A DNA stretch of 64,000 nt, taken from Ephemerocybe angulata. Its lineage: Eukaryota; Basidiomycota; Agaricomycetes; Agaricales; Psathyrellaceae. The notes under the pieces were generated by a model that made no database searches, had not been told where the DNA came from, and was given only the letters and a program-made list of their open reading frames with translations. Of this stretch, positions 41,170 to 52,299 are shown in pieces. The stretch's first letter is position 1, and every line of letters starts with the position of its first letter. The translations under genes were made by a program, and so were the position numbers. The stretch lies in NCBI GenBank assembly GCA_013368325.1, contig JAACJK010000171.1, forward strand, positions 310,001 through 374,000, written 5' to 3'.

Positions 41170-43729
41170 TCACTCCTTCTTCGGGTGCTTCTTCTTCTTC
41201 TTCTTGCCCTCCCCATCATCCCCACCGTCATCCTGGCAAACACTCGGCACAGCATACCCATTCGTCCTCACTCCCCCACCCCACGGCGTCTGCCCCTCAA
41301 TCCTCGCATCACTCCCCAGCCCCCTCTCCGCAAACCCATTCCACAGCGTACAAAAGTTCTCGCCCTCCGTCAACACCTGGTCCGCCGCGATAATCGCATC
41401 CCTTGCCTGGAAGAACGTAGGCCTGCACGGCTGCAGCTTCATCCCATTAATCACAAGTTGCACACTCAACGAATTCCCATGCTTCGGGACCAGCGGCTTC
41501 TCCCCCCCACTCCCCCCACTGCTCTCCCTGTAAAAGTCCCCACGCGGCACCGACCCATCCGCATTCGGCGCGGGCGGGAACAACTCCTCGCTATACCCAT
41601 GCTTCTCAATCAACCTCTGCGACACAACCCACAACATCTCCGCCCACACCTCCCCAATCGCATGCACGCCCCAATACCCGGGCTTGTCCAGCGTCTTGTA
41701 CACACTCGGGTTCACAGTCGCGTTCGTCGAGTACACGTAGTTGCGGATGCCCTGCTCGCGGTTCGCAGCCCAACTGCCCATCGCGTAGTCCGAGTACTCC
41801 TTGTTCGCGCGGATCGTCGTCGCCATAAAGTCGCCCCAGCCCTCGCCCATCCCGCCGCTCTCGCCCCATCCAAGACAACCGGAGTTGAGCGGGCCACCAG
41901 TAAGACGCGTGCTCAGCCCGTGCGTGAGCTCGTGGATGACGATGCCCGCCTCGAGGTCGCCATCCCTAAACGGAACAGCCGTGTTCCACAGGTACATGCG
42001 CATGCGCCCATTCTGCCCGTCGGGCGGCGTCATGAAGTTCGCATTGTTATACCCAGACCCGTCCTGCGCGTTCGCAATGACACCGTCGTTCTCGCGCCCG
42101 CCGCGCCCGAAGTTGTACTGCTGGAAGTTACCGGCCTCCTCGTCGAAGCCGTAGCGGTAGTACAGATCGTGAACGAGGTTCGTGGTGTAGAAGAGCTGCG
42201 CGACGGTGGTGTTGATGTACTTCTTCGCCTCGGCGAGCGCGTCGGTGCGGTCGGTCTCCTTGGGGTCGTAGGGGAAGTCGAAGGCTTTGCTCTTGCCAGC
42301 GTCGGGGCGGTAGTTGTCGATGTACGCGTTCTGACCCTCCCAGTTCTCCTGTGCGAAGACCTAAAAGCATCCGAGTTAGATGATGCGACTAATAAGTGTA
42401 AGAATGACGACATACGTTGTTACCCCAGGTGGTGGTCGTGTTCCTCCAGAAAGAGGACGACTTCATGCGGACGTTGCGCAACGAGGGATCGTTGGCAGTG
42501 GGGATGGCATGCCAACCAACAGGCGACGCAAGGCTGTCAAAGTTCTCCTTCACGATCGAGCGCTCACCGACCGAGGGGTCGTTGATGCCCCAGCCAAAGA
42601 CGTTGTACGTGGCAGCATTGGGCTCCTCCGGGGTAGGAATAGGCGCATCGGAAGCCCAGTCGACGACGTGGACGATCTTGTGAGGAGCCTGGGCCGTGAC
42701 CGCAGCCTCATACCAGTTGTCCTGCATCTCAACTTCGAACCTCCAGACGAGCTGCAGGTCGGTGGCGTCACCAGCCTGGTTGGGCACCTGGGTGTAGACG
42801 AGCTTGGCCTTGACGGGGCTGATGGCGTCGGGGACGTTCTCAGCGGTGTACTCGAGAAGGCTTCCCTGGCTGCCAGAGTCAAGGTGGTTCACAGGGGTGA
42901 CGGACATCTTGTTCTTGAACTCCTCGAAGGCGTTCTCAATCTCCTTCGACAGCTCTGCATTAGGGGTTGCAGTGTGCATGAAGTGGAGAAGAGCAGGGCG
43001 GAAGTCGCCAAGATCATTGGAGGCGAAGGAAGGCGGGTCAAAGGCCGAGGCGCAGTTGTCGTCGATGACCTGGACGACATCCTGGGGAATGGGCTCATGG
43101 GTGCCCATGACGTACTGGTCGGCATACGACTGCCTGTTAGCACGGAGGTGCTCGCGGGCAGAGGTGCAAGCCTCCGTCCGGGGGTCCCGGAACAAGTTGG
43201 AGCCCTCCTCGAAAGCAGCTTGCGGGCTGGGCGCTGTCCCTTTGAAGAACTAAACGGACCCAAATTAGTCTCGTCACCACACCCAAAAGCGTATTCCGCA
43301 ACATACCGAGTTGCCGTAAGAGATAACCATGCCATTCTTGATGTTGATGTTCATGTCACCGTCCGCGACTTCGAGGTTGTTGACGAGCTGGCGGACGTAG
43401 ACGTGCGTGACGCCCGTGTTCTTGTCGGTGTACGAGTCCTCGCGGATCTTGTACGACATGTTGGGCGCGGTCTGGCCGAGGACGTCCTCAATGAAGACCT
43501 TGGCGACGTCCATGGGGTCGACCGACGGGTCCATGGGGGTGAAGCCGTTGGTGCGAATCTGGTACGGCGTCGAGTGGTACTCGGCATGGGGGTGCGCGGG
43601 GCCGAAGCCGAGCGTCTTCCTGGCCCTCACCGGGGCCTCATCGTAGTTGGAGGGAGTGTGCTGCCTGTGGCCGTAGATGTGGCCAGCGAGACTGCCGACG
43701 ACCAGCAGTGTCGAGAAGAAGTGACGCAT
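41170..43729 (-). CDS. Fungalysin (M36) extracellular metalloprotease, 815 aa
   Basis: Exons 43729-43307, 43249-42416 and 42360-41170, with introns of 57 and 55 nt. A hydrophobic signal peptide (MRHFFSTLLVVGSLAGHIYG) precedes an FTP-type propeptide, which normally inhibits the enzyme until cleavage. The catalytic half has HELTH at residues 562-566, whose two His bind zinc and whose Glu is the base, and the third ligand Glu592 in GMGEGWGD. Downstream KPGYWGVHAIGEVWAEMLW is the conserved family block. Such enzymes are secreted endopeptidases for protein nutrition. It is longer than many ascomycete members and ends in a Lys-rich tail (GKKKKKKHPKKE), which is unusual. All active-site residues are present. 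Confidence 0.95.
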
Positions 43730-44457
43730 AACGACGGGGACTGAGCAGCAGCGCCTGGGCCTCAAACGAATGAACTCAGGCTAGTATAAAGGGGTGGATA
43801 TAAGGTCTTGGGGGACCTGTGGGGAACGGTGTGGGGTGGAGGGATGGAATGGAATGGAGATGGTGGTGGTTTAAGAACAACCGCCAGTTGCTGTTACGCA
43901 GATAAGGGGCCGAAGTAGACCATTCCGGTCACACAGCCAGGTGTTGGGCCGTGTTTGCTCCGGAGGTACATGACTCAGCCGTCGCGCCCCTGCACCGCGT
44001 CAGCGAAACGTCAGGATCCCCACCCAATTACGCACCGAAAATCGTCCCATTTTCAGGAATATCCGCAGCGGCCCTGCCCTGCATGCCCCCCAGAATTTTG
44101 ATTTCCTTTGAGGCTGCCCACGACGTTCAGGCGTGGCCGAGTGGTGGAGTCGACGGATGCCCACGACCGGCCTTGCATCACGCCGCACCGCAGCCCAGCA
44201 GGCCAGAGTCGCCTGACTCCCGCCTCAGCAGCTGAGAGCAGTCCAAATGAATCGAGTTACGCTCGTGTGATCATCTTCGAATGGTCCCGACAAGCTTCCG
44301 ATAGCGAGCAATGGAACGGCGTTGGACTCGATAAGGGCATGCGATGATGGTGATAAGAGGAAGAAAGCCGCGACGCATCCTTCGCGGGGTTCCGTTTGCA
44401 TATCCCTCACCGGAAGAGGGAACGGCGAGGAACATTTACAGGCGAGACGCCACTATC
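43730..44457. other. Fungalysin upstream region to tRNA gene
   Basis: Holds the promoter of the minus-strand protease gene. A TATA-like TATAAAGG and GATATAAGG occur near 43785-43803 in plus-strand reading, so they are not in promoter orientation for that gene. No gene seen. A tRNA-like A box near 44130 lacks a partner. Confidence 0.4.
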
Positions 44458-44530
44458 GGTTTAATGGTCTAGTTGGTTATGACATCTGTCTAACACACAG
44501 AAGGTCTCCAGTTCAAGTCTGGGTTGAACC
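44458..44530 (+). tRNA. tRNA-Val (anticodon AAC), no intron
   Basis: 73 nt. Acceptor stem GGTTTAA/TTGAACC (one T-G pair), D arm with the A box TGGTCTAGTTGG, anticodon stem TCTGT/ACAGA enclosing loop CTAACAC with anticodon AAC, T stem TCCAG/CTGGG with loop TTCAAGT. A run of seven T follows at 44544-44550, fitting an RNA polymerase III terminator. Confidence 0.93.
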
Positions 44531-44899
44531 TGTATTTTTACGCTTTTTTTGTTATACTTTCTCGGGGCATTGTGCACGGATTCATCATTCCACCGTCCAC
44601 CGAAGAACGACTGTAGAGCTCTGCACGAGAGGGCCCTCTGAATGGTTTGGCTACAGAAGAATCAAGCAGATAATCTTTACCTTTATCTCCACCTTCTGGG
44701 ATCCCCCTAAGCGATTAGCAGCTATGCCTGTGTCACCCCTATCCACAATCTACAGTACCACCGATTCACGCTAGTCGGGGACGACATGTATCGTCCAACT
44801 ACGAGTCCCCACTGGGACTAAACCAGCCTTGTTGAGAAAGAATCGCCGTGGACGCACTAGCGACTATTGCTCACACAAAAGGACACCAAACTACTCTAG

Positions 44900-46426
44900 C
44901 TAAAAAACAAACGGAGAAATACAAATATCCATCCCCTCCCTCACCAACTTCTCCACCCTATCCACATCCTCCTCCTCCATCCTCAACATCCCCCTCGACG
45001 CCACCCTCGCCCCCTCCAACCGCACCCCACCCCCAAACTCCCTCCACCTCCCCTCCAACACATCCAACACCACCCTCATCTCACACCCCACCGGCCCCTC
45101 ATACCCAAACCTCCTCAACCCCGGCAGCATACAAGAGTGACCCCTCCCACCCCCAACCACCCTCCTCAAAAAACCCTCCGACAACCCCTCCTCCTCCTCC
45201 ACCTCCGGCCCAACATGTCCCCACGGGTGCGCAACTTCCCTCACACATATCGACAACTCCACCAGCCCCGGCAGCGCCTCCAAACACCTCACCAAATCCT
45301 CCTCCCCAAACACACTCCTCGACACCGCGAGCTTCGTCAACACGCACGCCGAGCGCGACACAAGCGAAATAACAGGCAAGAGCGGCACACTCTCCGTGCC
45401 CACATAATGCAGCCCGAGCTCCTTCAGGGACGGCAACGACACCGCATCCAAAAGCGCCGTCGCAGCGCCCTTCACCAAGGTCACATCCAGTATCTCCAAC
45501 CCCGCATGCACAAGCTGCTGCCCCATCCCCGTCCCCGTCCCCCCATGCCCCTCCGGAAAATACACATTCTCCAAAACACACCTCTCCAACCCCGGACACA
45601 TCCTCAACACCCCCACCCCCTCCACAACAGTCAAAAACTGCGCCCTAAACACTCTCAACCCCTTCCACGGCAACCGTATCGACGAAAAATCATACCCCAC
45701 CAAGTCCACGTCTTCCAAAACCGGAACCCTGTCCCCCTCGAACATCAGCGACGGCGGCTCGCTAAACGTGGAGATCGCGCCCTTGGGCGGGCGGAAGACC
45801 ACCCTCTTCAGCTGGGCGAAGATAGCTCCAGGAGCAGTGACTCGGAGGAGGTCGTGGCAGTGTGGGGGGAGGACGTCGCATTCTATCGAGCCCCAGTAAG
45901 GTGCGCGCGAGACGAGGACTTCGAGGAGACTCCGGAAGGACGCGAGCGTAGCCTCGTCCGAATCCTCCCAGGGTAAGATGTGGATATGCAACGGGAGCGT
46001 GCCCGCGCGGAGGAGCCACGCCTCCAGAAGACGTAGCTGCGCCGGGGCGTGCAGGCGGCTTACACGCAGCACGAGCTTACTCCATAGCAAAGGGGTGCCC
46101 CACGCCAGGGCGCGCCATCGCGCGCAGATGGCTCCTAAGAAGAGAGGGCCGGGTGTGGTGGGTGAGAGGCAGTGGGTGAAGACGAGGAGCAGGATCTCGG
46201 GCGGGAGACGCGAGATGGGCGCGAGGGAGTTTATGCGGCGCCGAAGGCCTGAGCGGTGTGTTGCGAGGCTTTGCATGAGGGTTTCGACGTGCTCGATCTC
46301 GGCTTTGAGTTCGTCTACCTGCATGAAACTCTGTGTAAGTCATAGTGGCGTGTGGGTGGTGGGGTGACGTACGGTTTGGGGTCCCTCGACCCGTGTTCGC
46401 TGTCCGCATTCCTCGCATATGGCCAT
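44900..46426 (-). CDS. F-box domain protein, 494 aa
   Basis: Exons 46426-46373 and 46330-44900; the 42-nt intron (GTACGT...ACAG) is short but frame-correct. The first exon gives MAICEECGQRTRVEG; a helical stretch (VDELKAEIEHVETLMQSL) precedes the F-box core (PISRLPPEILLLVFTHCL) near residues 55-75. The rest has Leu-rich, strand-helix segments such as VPVLEDVDLVGYDF and SLKELGLHYVG, as in LRR-like F-box proteins of mushrooms. F-box proteins bind Skp1 and choose substrates for SCF ubiquitin ligases; the substrate is unknown. If the first exon is not used, the protein would start at 46324 and be 474 aa. Confidence 0.85.
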
Positions 46427-47030
46427 CCCGAGTAATGGTGGGTGGGGTCACGGTGGGGCAAGAAGTGGAATATTTGGATTGGATGGTGGGCACCGCACTC
46501 TGGCCTTATAACGGCTGGGGAAGCGAGGATCCGGGGTGTGTGCCTTTTACCTCAGCCCCGAGTACTGGGCATAAGTTCCTCCAAGTCCCTGGGCACGGCC
46601 TGGCTGCGTGTGCATGTCACGGCGACGGTAATCAGTCGGTACATGGTGGGTTTGAGTGGCTGATTCGAGAGCTTTCTGGGCGTAGGACAGGCACACGAGT
46701 ACCTTGGGACGGATATGTGGGGGTTGAAAAGCTTGTTTTAGTTGGTAGTTTACCTGATTTGCCTGGCCTCGAGGCTGCATCACCACGATGACGGCGAAGG
46801 GCTTGAATCAGGGAGGGGCTTTCGATGTCGTTCCGGGTTGGTTCCGACTTCCAGCGAACCAGGTCCATAGATGCAACTTTCTGAGACATCTTACAAGGGT
46901 TAAGATTCTGTGGGGAAGATGCTAGAATCAATTGTGAAAGGATGAGGGCACAAGTCAAGAACGAGTTGAAGGATGAACGAGAGGTGCCATGTGCCCCTCG
47001 TGGGAAGGTCTACGGTATTTCCCGAATGCC
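46427..47030. other. Intergenic region
   Basis: No supported gene; short open frames on both strands overlap each other and lack splice support. Confidence 0.4.
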
Positions 47031-47690
47031 GACCAAACCTCGTGTGCCGAAGAACTCGGGCGCTTAGGCTCCGAGCTCATTGCTCCCTCACCCCTTGCCT
47101 CGACACTGAGTGAGCCGTTTAGGTGGACCGATGGGCTTCCCTTTATGTCTAAGTAAGATCTGATATATCGTGGCAGCATGCTAGAGACCCAGCTCCGAGT
47201 TCAGCGCTCATTCTGTCATGGACTTGGAGTATCATGGCAAGGTCATATCGTACAAGCGCAGTTCTGAGCATAGAGACTCTGGAGGTGGCCCTCCGCAGAG
47301 TACTAAATGCGAGCCTTCTACGAACAATTGACCATGTCTGTGGCTTGAATGAACAGCCCCATGTCGTTGTTGGCGCTCTCCGCTGTTGGCATCCCCCAGA
47401 TAGCTTTCCTCAGTAACAAAAGGAAGCCACTCAGCACTGCTAAGCCTTAGTAGGAGGAATCCATCCGTATTAGGGATCCACTGGGCTACAGGAGTCCAGT
47501 CGCTCGTTTCGTCTGGTTTTCATCTTGTAGATAGATACCTACCTAGCTCTCGTTTATATCCATGTTCATTGTACTTGTGCGTTTCATTAATTGCATTAAG
47601 ATCGTTGTCTTTCCTCCCTCAATAGAGTTAGGCTCCTCGAGTAACTTGGACCCCCTGTTTCATAACTAGCACTTAGGGGACGCGACGCAA
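47031..47690 (+). repeat. Left copy of a diverged repeat, module order A then B
   Basis: Module A, about 47085-47480, contains GAGCCGTTTAGGTGGACC, CATATCGTACAAG and CCGCAGAGTACTAAAT. Module B, about 47500-47675, contains GTCGCTCGTTTCGTC and TAGATAGATACCTA. Both modules recur inverted at 50020-50690, but there module B comes before module A when read in the same sense. No coding capacity. Confidence 0.75.
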
Positions 47691-48053
47691 ACAATTGAGG
47701 ATTTGGATCGTTGTCTTTGATTCGTGAATCGTGTCTATCGATAAGTTATACATAATAGTTAACGTAGCTATGCATGAGGTCCCTCTCAAAGGGATGGCGT
47801 TACAAATACAAATGCGTGATAAGTAGGAAGGTCCGAAACGATGCGTGAAGTGCGTGCGGGTCAATGCAAGATGGGAAGAGCGATAGATGGAGCAATAGCA
47901 ATGAATGAAGGAGAGTGGTGTTGCGACGCGAAGAGTGGACGCCGTCGATGATCGAAAGTCGAAGGTGCTTTAAGTTTTGGTAGATGAATGGTCGAATGGT
48001 AGTTGGTTAGTTGGTTGATGGGGGAGGAAGTGTGTGCGTGTTGGTGTTTTTGT

Positions 48054-48677
48054 TTATGCTTTGCGCACGAGGAGGGCCCAGGCACCCACTGCTGCGAGGC
48101 CGGCGAGGACGAGGGTGATGAGGAGTGCGTAGAGACACCTCTTCGCCCACTTGATCTCGACGGTGCGCATCTGCTCGATGATCTGCTGACGCTCGGCCTC
48201 GGTCTTCTCCGGCATCCAGACGGGGGACGCCTCGGAGGTGGGTGGCTCGCGGAGGGGCGAGAGGAGGATGAAGGCGCCGAAGATCCAGAACGGTGGGAAC
48301 ACTAAAGGAATAACCATAAGTAAACCATGTACTTTGGTGATGGGTGGGAGGGGGTACTCACAGAAACCGAACTTGAAGAGGTACATTGCGAGGGTGATGG
48401 GCTCGGCGTATGCGGAGTAGGCGGGAAGGGAGGTGTCCTCCGCCTCGTAAGCGGGGAGCGCCTCGACGTCACGGTCGAGCGCGAGGCTCTGGGTGCGGTC
48501 GTGCCGGCTCTCGTGCGTCGCGGAGGACGCGAAGCGGTATCCGAAGAACTCGTCGACGGGGTCGTACTGGTGCACCAGGCCCTCGGTCGCAGACGCGGTG
48601 CGAGAGGGGGTGGCGGCAGCTGGGGCAGGCGCCGCAAGGACGGTCATTGAAGAGGTCGAGGCGGTGGTAGAGGCCAT
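48054..48677 (-). CDS. Small membrane protein, 187 aa, fungal conserved type
   Basis: Exons 48677-48362 and 48301-48054; 60-nt intron with GTGAGT and TTTAG ends. The start at 48677 (MASTTASTSSM) was chosen because a TATA-like CCTATAAAGCC lies about 115-125 bp upstream on the minus strand; a longer frame upstream would start at or before it. The cytosolic-looking N terminus has two LPAY motifs (ALPAYEAED, SLPAYSAY), which resemble PY-type WW-domain ligands. Two hydrophobic segments follow: LFPPFWIFGAFILL (right after the splice junction) and LYALLITLVLAGLAAVGAWALL near the C terminus, separated by a charged helix (KTEAERQQIIEQM). Function unknown; ends in VRKA. Confidence 0.8.
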   Translation of the reverse strand: MASTTASTSSMTVLAAPAPAAATPSRTASATEGLVHQYDPVDEFFGYRFASSATHESRHDRTQSLALDRDVEALPAYEAEDTSLPAYSAYAEPITLAMYLFKFGFCEYPLPPITKVHGLLMVIPLVFPPFWIFGAFILLSPLREPPTSEASPVWMPEKTEAERQQIIEQMRTVEIKWAKRCLYALLITLVLAGLAAVGAWALLVRKA

Positions 48678-50019
48678 TGCTTGATGTGGTGGTGGTATGG
48701 AAGGAAAACTTGGTGGCCGAGGAGGATGAGGACTGCTTCGGAGGTGGGGAGCTGAGCGGTTGTGGGGGACAATTGACCCGCTCATGCCTGGCTTTATAGG
48801 CTCGGGAATCCGAGCGGATTGAAGCCAATCCAGCGGAATTGGTGTTGCCAGGGAGCGATTGGAATTCGCCGTTTTAGGCAGTGGGCCCACATGCGCAAAC
48901 AGATGCAAGCAGAACTACTTTGGCCTCGTTCCGAGGTTATGAGAGGTGGTAATGGACTGAGACGGTGCAAGAGGTACTCAGTGGTTCCAATCTACCAATT
49001 GTTAAGGAAATATAAAGCTGAAATTAGGTCTGGAGAGCAAAAGGCGCTTCTTGCCCACAAAAGGCACTTTCGCGAATTCCCATAAACGGCAAATTCTCGG
49101 TCTCTTTTCCCGCCCAAATTGGCTTCAATCCGCTTCGTACAACGTGTTCTCAGCCAATCCAACCGCCCAAAGATTGCCTAAAAAGGGCCCCGAAGCGGAC
49201 ACCAATCAAGCTCACTTCTCAGAAGCCGACGTAAGTTACGGAAGGACCAATCCATGACAGGTTCTTTCAATCGGCAAAGGATTGCTGAAGCAAAGGGACC
49301 GAGAGCTTGAGTATGTAGGTGTTCTTTGTGCAGTCGAAGGCCCTTTGTAAGGGTAAAAGAACTGCTGTGTAGGCTGTATACTCTAGCTCAGGATGAGTGT
49401 CCGCTCTTGTACTCTCGGACCTGGACCAGCCGTCCCCTAATTTGAATTTCACCGGGCTTCCACCAGCAAAGGCAGTGGCAAATGACATCGAGGTAAAGGC
49501 AGTTACTGGAGACACTAGTAGGTCTACTATGAGCAATAAATATGGCAGAGTAAATGGGAAATGAACGACTGAGTATCGAATGTTGTGAATGTGTCCTCAA
49601 TAACTTCTTTCCAGGTGAAGCCTCGAAACCGGAAGTTCAGGAGGCAAGGATTTGGGAAGAAGCCTGAGGTAGACTGCGGATATATGTCCTCTGACCCCGC
49701 CATACACTCGGGTGTGGTTCAGCTTAGGGGGCGTTTTGACGCCCTCTAACAACCCTCTAAGCGCCGAGGTCTTCGGCACAGTTCCCGGCAAATTCCGTAA
49801 AAACTCCCACGAGCGCTGCCAAGAGCCCCCGAAGCCTGCCTCAATCCTTTCCTCCACTAGCTGGCAGCCACTCTCGTGGCCCCTGCTCTTAGCTCTCGAC
49901 ATTCCCCTGTAAAAGCATTTGCGCTAATCCTCTTGGATATACCTCGCGCTCATGTTCGGGCCGAAGCCGGAGCGAACGATGCTGCCAACCCATTCAGGCT
50001 GTCTGGGGCGACTGTAATG
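48678..50019. other. Intergenic and repeat-like DNA
   Basis: Upstream region of the small membrane protein gene followed by noncoding DNA. A short GC-rich stretch at 49715-49800 looks repeat-derived. No gene is supported. Confidence 0.4.
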
Positions 50020-50690
50020 GGTCGTTCAGTGCACAGCTGGACGAGCTGTGGACCAGTAGGCTCTACTAGTCCCCTAATACGAATAGAATTCTCCTACTTA
50101 GGCTCGGCAGTACTGAGTGGCTTCCTTTTGTTACTGCGGGAGGCTATCCGGTGGATGCTAACAGGACTAACAAAGACATGGGGCTGTTCATTGCTACTCG
50201 TACGGTCGTGGTCAATCGTTCATATATGTTCATAAAAGGTTGGAATTTAGTACTCTGCGGAGGGCCGCAGAACTCAAGGCTCTGCGCTCAGAACAACTGC
50301 AAGTACAATATGATCTTGCCATGATACTCCGAGCGCCAGTCCATGGCAGAATGAGCACTGGGCTAGGACCTGGTGTGTGTGTGTGCTGGTACCATGCTGC
50401 CACGATATATCAGAGCTTAATTAGACATAAAGGTAAGCCCATCGGTCCACCTAAACGGCTCACGCGGCATCTAGGCAAGCATTTTGGGGTGAGGGAGCTT
50501 AAGCGCTGTGAAACAGGGGTTGTTCAAAGTAGCTCAAGGAGCCTAACAGTAACTCGATTGAGGAACGACAACGATCTGAATGCAATTATGAAGCGCAGAA
50601 GTACAACGAACATGGATATAAACGAGAGCTAGGTATCTATCTACAACAGATGAAAACCGGACGAAACGAGCGACTGAGCGAATGCAAGTG
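50020..50690 (-). repeat. Right copy of the repeat, inverted and with modules permuted
   Basis: Read on the minus strand, module B (CGCTCGTTTCGTCC, TAGATAGATACCTA) comes first at about 50690-50500, then module A (GAGCCGTTTAGGTGGACC at about 50463-50446, CCGCAGAGTACTAAATT at about 50263-50247). Similarity to the left copy is clear but imperfect with small indels, so the copies are old. Confidence 0.75.
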
Positions 50691-50792
50691 TAATACTATG
50701 GCGGACAGAATGCGGATGCAGATACACAGATAACATGGCAAGTGTTCCCTTTCAAGACGCGGACAAGGCCCCGGAGCCCAAGAGGCAGCAGG

Positions 50793-52299
50793 CTAGATGT
50801 CAGACACCACCACCGTCTTCGTGATAATAGGCAAATTATGCCCATGGCTACTCGTCTTCCCCTTCTCGTGCACCCACCCCGATGCGGTGTCCGAATCATG
50901 TAGTGACTGGTGAGTAAATGGGCGACCGGCACCTCCGTAAGCCCATCGAATACCAGCTTGAACAGAAACGATATAGTAAAACTCACCGGATGACTGAAGT
51001 GCTGGTCGAGACTGATATTCTCCGGCCGATGGTCAGTCGCCCGGTTCCGACTGTGCGCTGAAGTGAGGGTCGTAATCACAGTCCCCGAATGCTTCTCTCT
51101 CAGCTGCGCCCGTCCATTCAACATCGCAACTGCCCGATAACACACATCAGCATAGTACCATACCATACCACACCCAACACGACCTTCATAAACAGGCAAA
51201 CTCACAAAACGTATTCGCATACAACCTCGTCACATTCATATGCAGCGCCAACCACCCCAAATTCCCGGGCGCCCCAAAGAACGCCACAAGCACCGCGACC
51301 TGTATAGTCGTAACCAACACCCCTCTCTGCACCACAAACACCATCACCCTCCCCAGCAAGCTATTCGTGCGCTCAATCCCGCCTTTTTGGTTCGTGAGGA
51401 ACATGCACATCGCCGCCGTGGCGATGATGTCGGTGAGGGCGTTGAAGCCCTTGGCGAGCGCGAAGAAGACGGTGAAGGCGCGGTTGCGGAAGGCGAGCAC
51501 GCCGTGGTCGAAGATGTACATTGTTGTGACGCAGCCGATGCCGCTTATGAGCGCGAGGGTGGCGAAGAGGGCCTTCAAGTTGGGGAGGATGGGTTGGTTA
51601 TGGTTAGGATATGAGGGGAGGTGGGGCGTACGATAAGCCATATGACGACCCAGCTGCCCTTTCCAGACCGCTTGACGATCAGGAGCTGGTGGACAAAGTA
51701 TGCTTGTGACCTACACGGGCAATTTTAAATGGATTTTAGCTTGCCGGGGTCAGCTTTCCTTGCAGTGTGGAACGCACATGAATGTGATCAAAGCCGCTAT
51801 GAGGCATTCTGCTGAGAATTGCCTGTCAAAGGGTAAGCGCCGGTGAGCGTCGGTGGAAAGGGAGGAAAGATGTAACCTACGGAGTGACAGCCTTGAAACG
51901 CTCGAAGGACCCAAATTCCGGGATCTACAAACGCGCCTAACGTATGAGCGGAATCGGTACCGACGGGGGACCCGACCAAGACATACCAGGTAGTAGTATA
52001 CCGAGTAGGCTATGAGAATCGAAGAGGCTATATCGAATAACCTATAGAGGTGTCAGCACGACGACCTGACCCTCATCGAACTCGGGCCATCGACGTACAG
52101 CATGAGACCAGCCTAACGCGACAAGAGCGTTAGAAGGCTGGCACTTGATTTGATGACGAGGACGAAGAGCGCTTACCGTTAGCCGAATGAGCGGCCTATC
52201 GCCCTTGGCGGGGAAGTAGACATAGGCCTGCACGACTGTCATACCACCTAGGCTATTTGGATATGGTGAGCCTCTCTCTCTCCATGGGACCAGAGACAC
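50793..52299 (-). CDS. DUF6534-type multi-pass membrane protein (N-terminal exons uncertain)
   Basis: Well supported C-terminal exons: 51710-51632, 51572-51206, 51129-50987 and 50906-50793, all GT-AG with consistent phase. Upstream pieces match the family: GMTVVQAYVYF near 52250, IASSILIAYSVYYYL near 52020, VLRAFQGCHSV near 51900 and CLIAALITFM near 51760. The family block DIIATAAMCMFLTNQKGGIERTNSL followed by VVQRGVLVTTIQ is clear, as is RLYANTFFAMLNGR at the junction of exons 51206/51129. Several hydrophobic helices suggest seven membrane passes. Function of this mushroom-expanded family is unknown. The start and first two or three introns are not resolved, and decay there cannot be excluded. 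Confidence 0.7.

Noticed and set aside
44125..44200. Possible second tRNA gene starting GTGGCCGAGTGGT
   Set aside because: The A box is good, but there is no B box, no acceptor stem pairing and no anticodon arm downstream.
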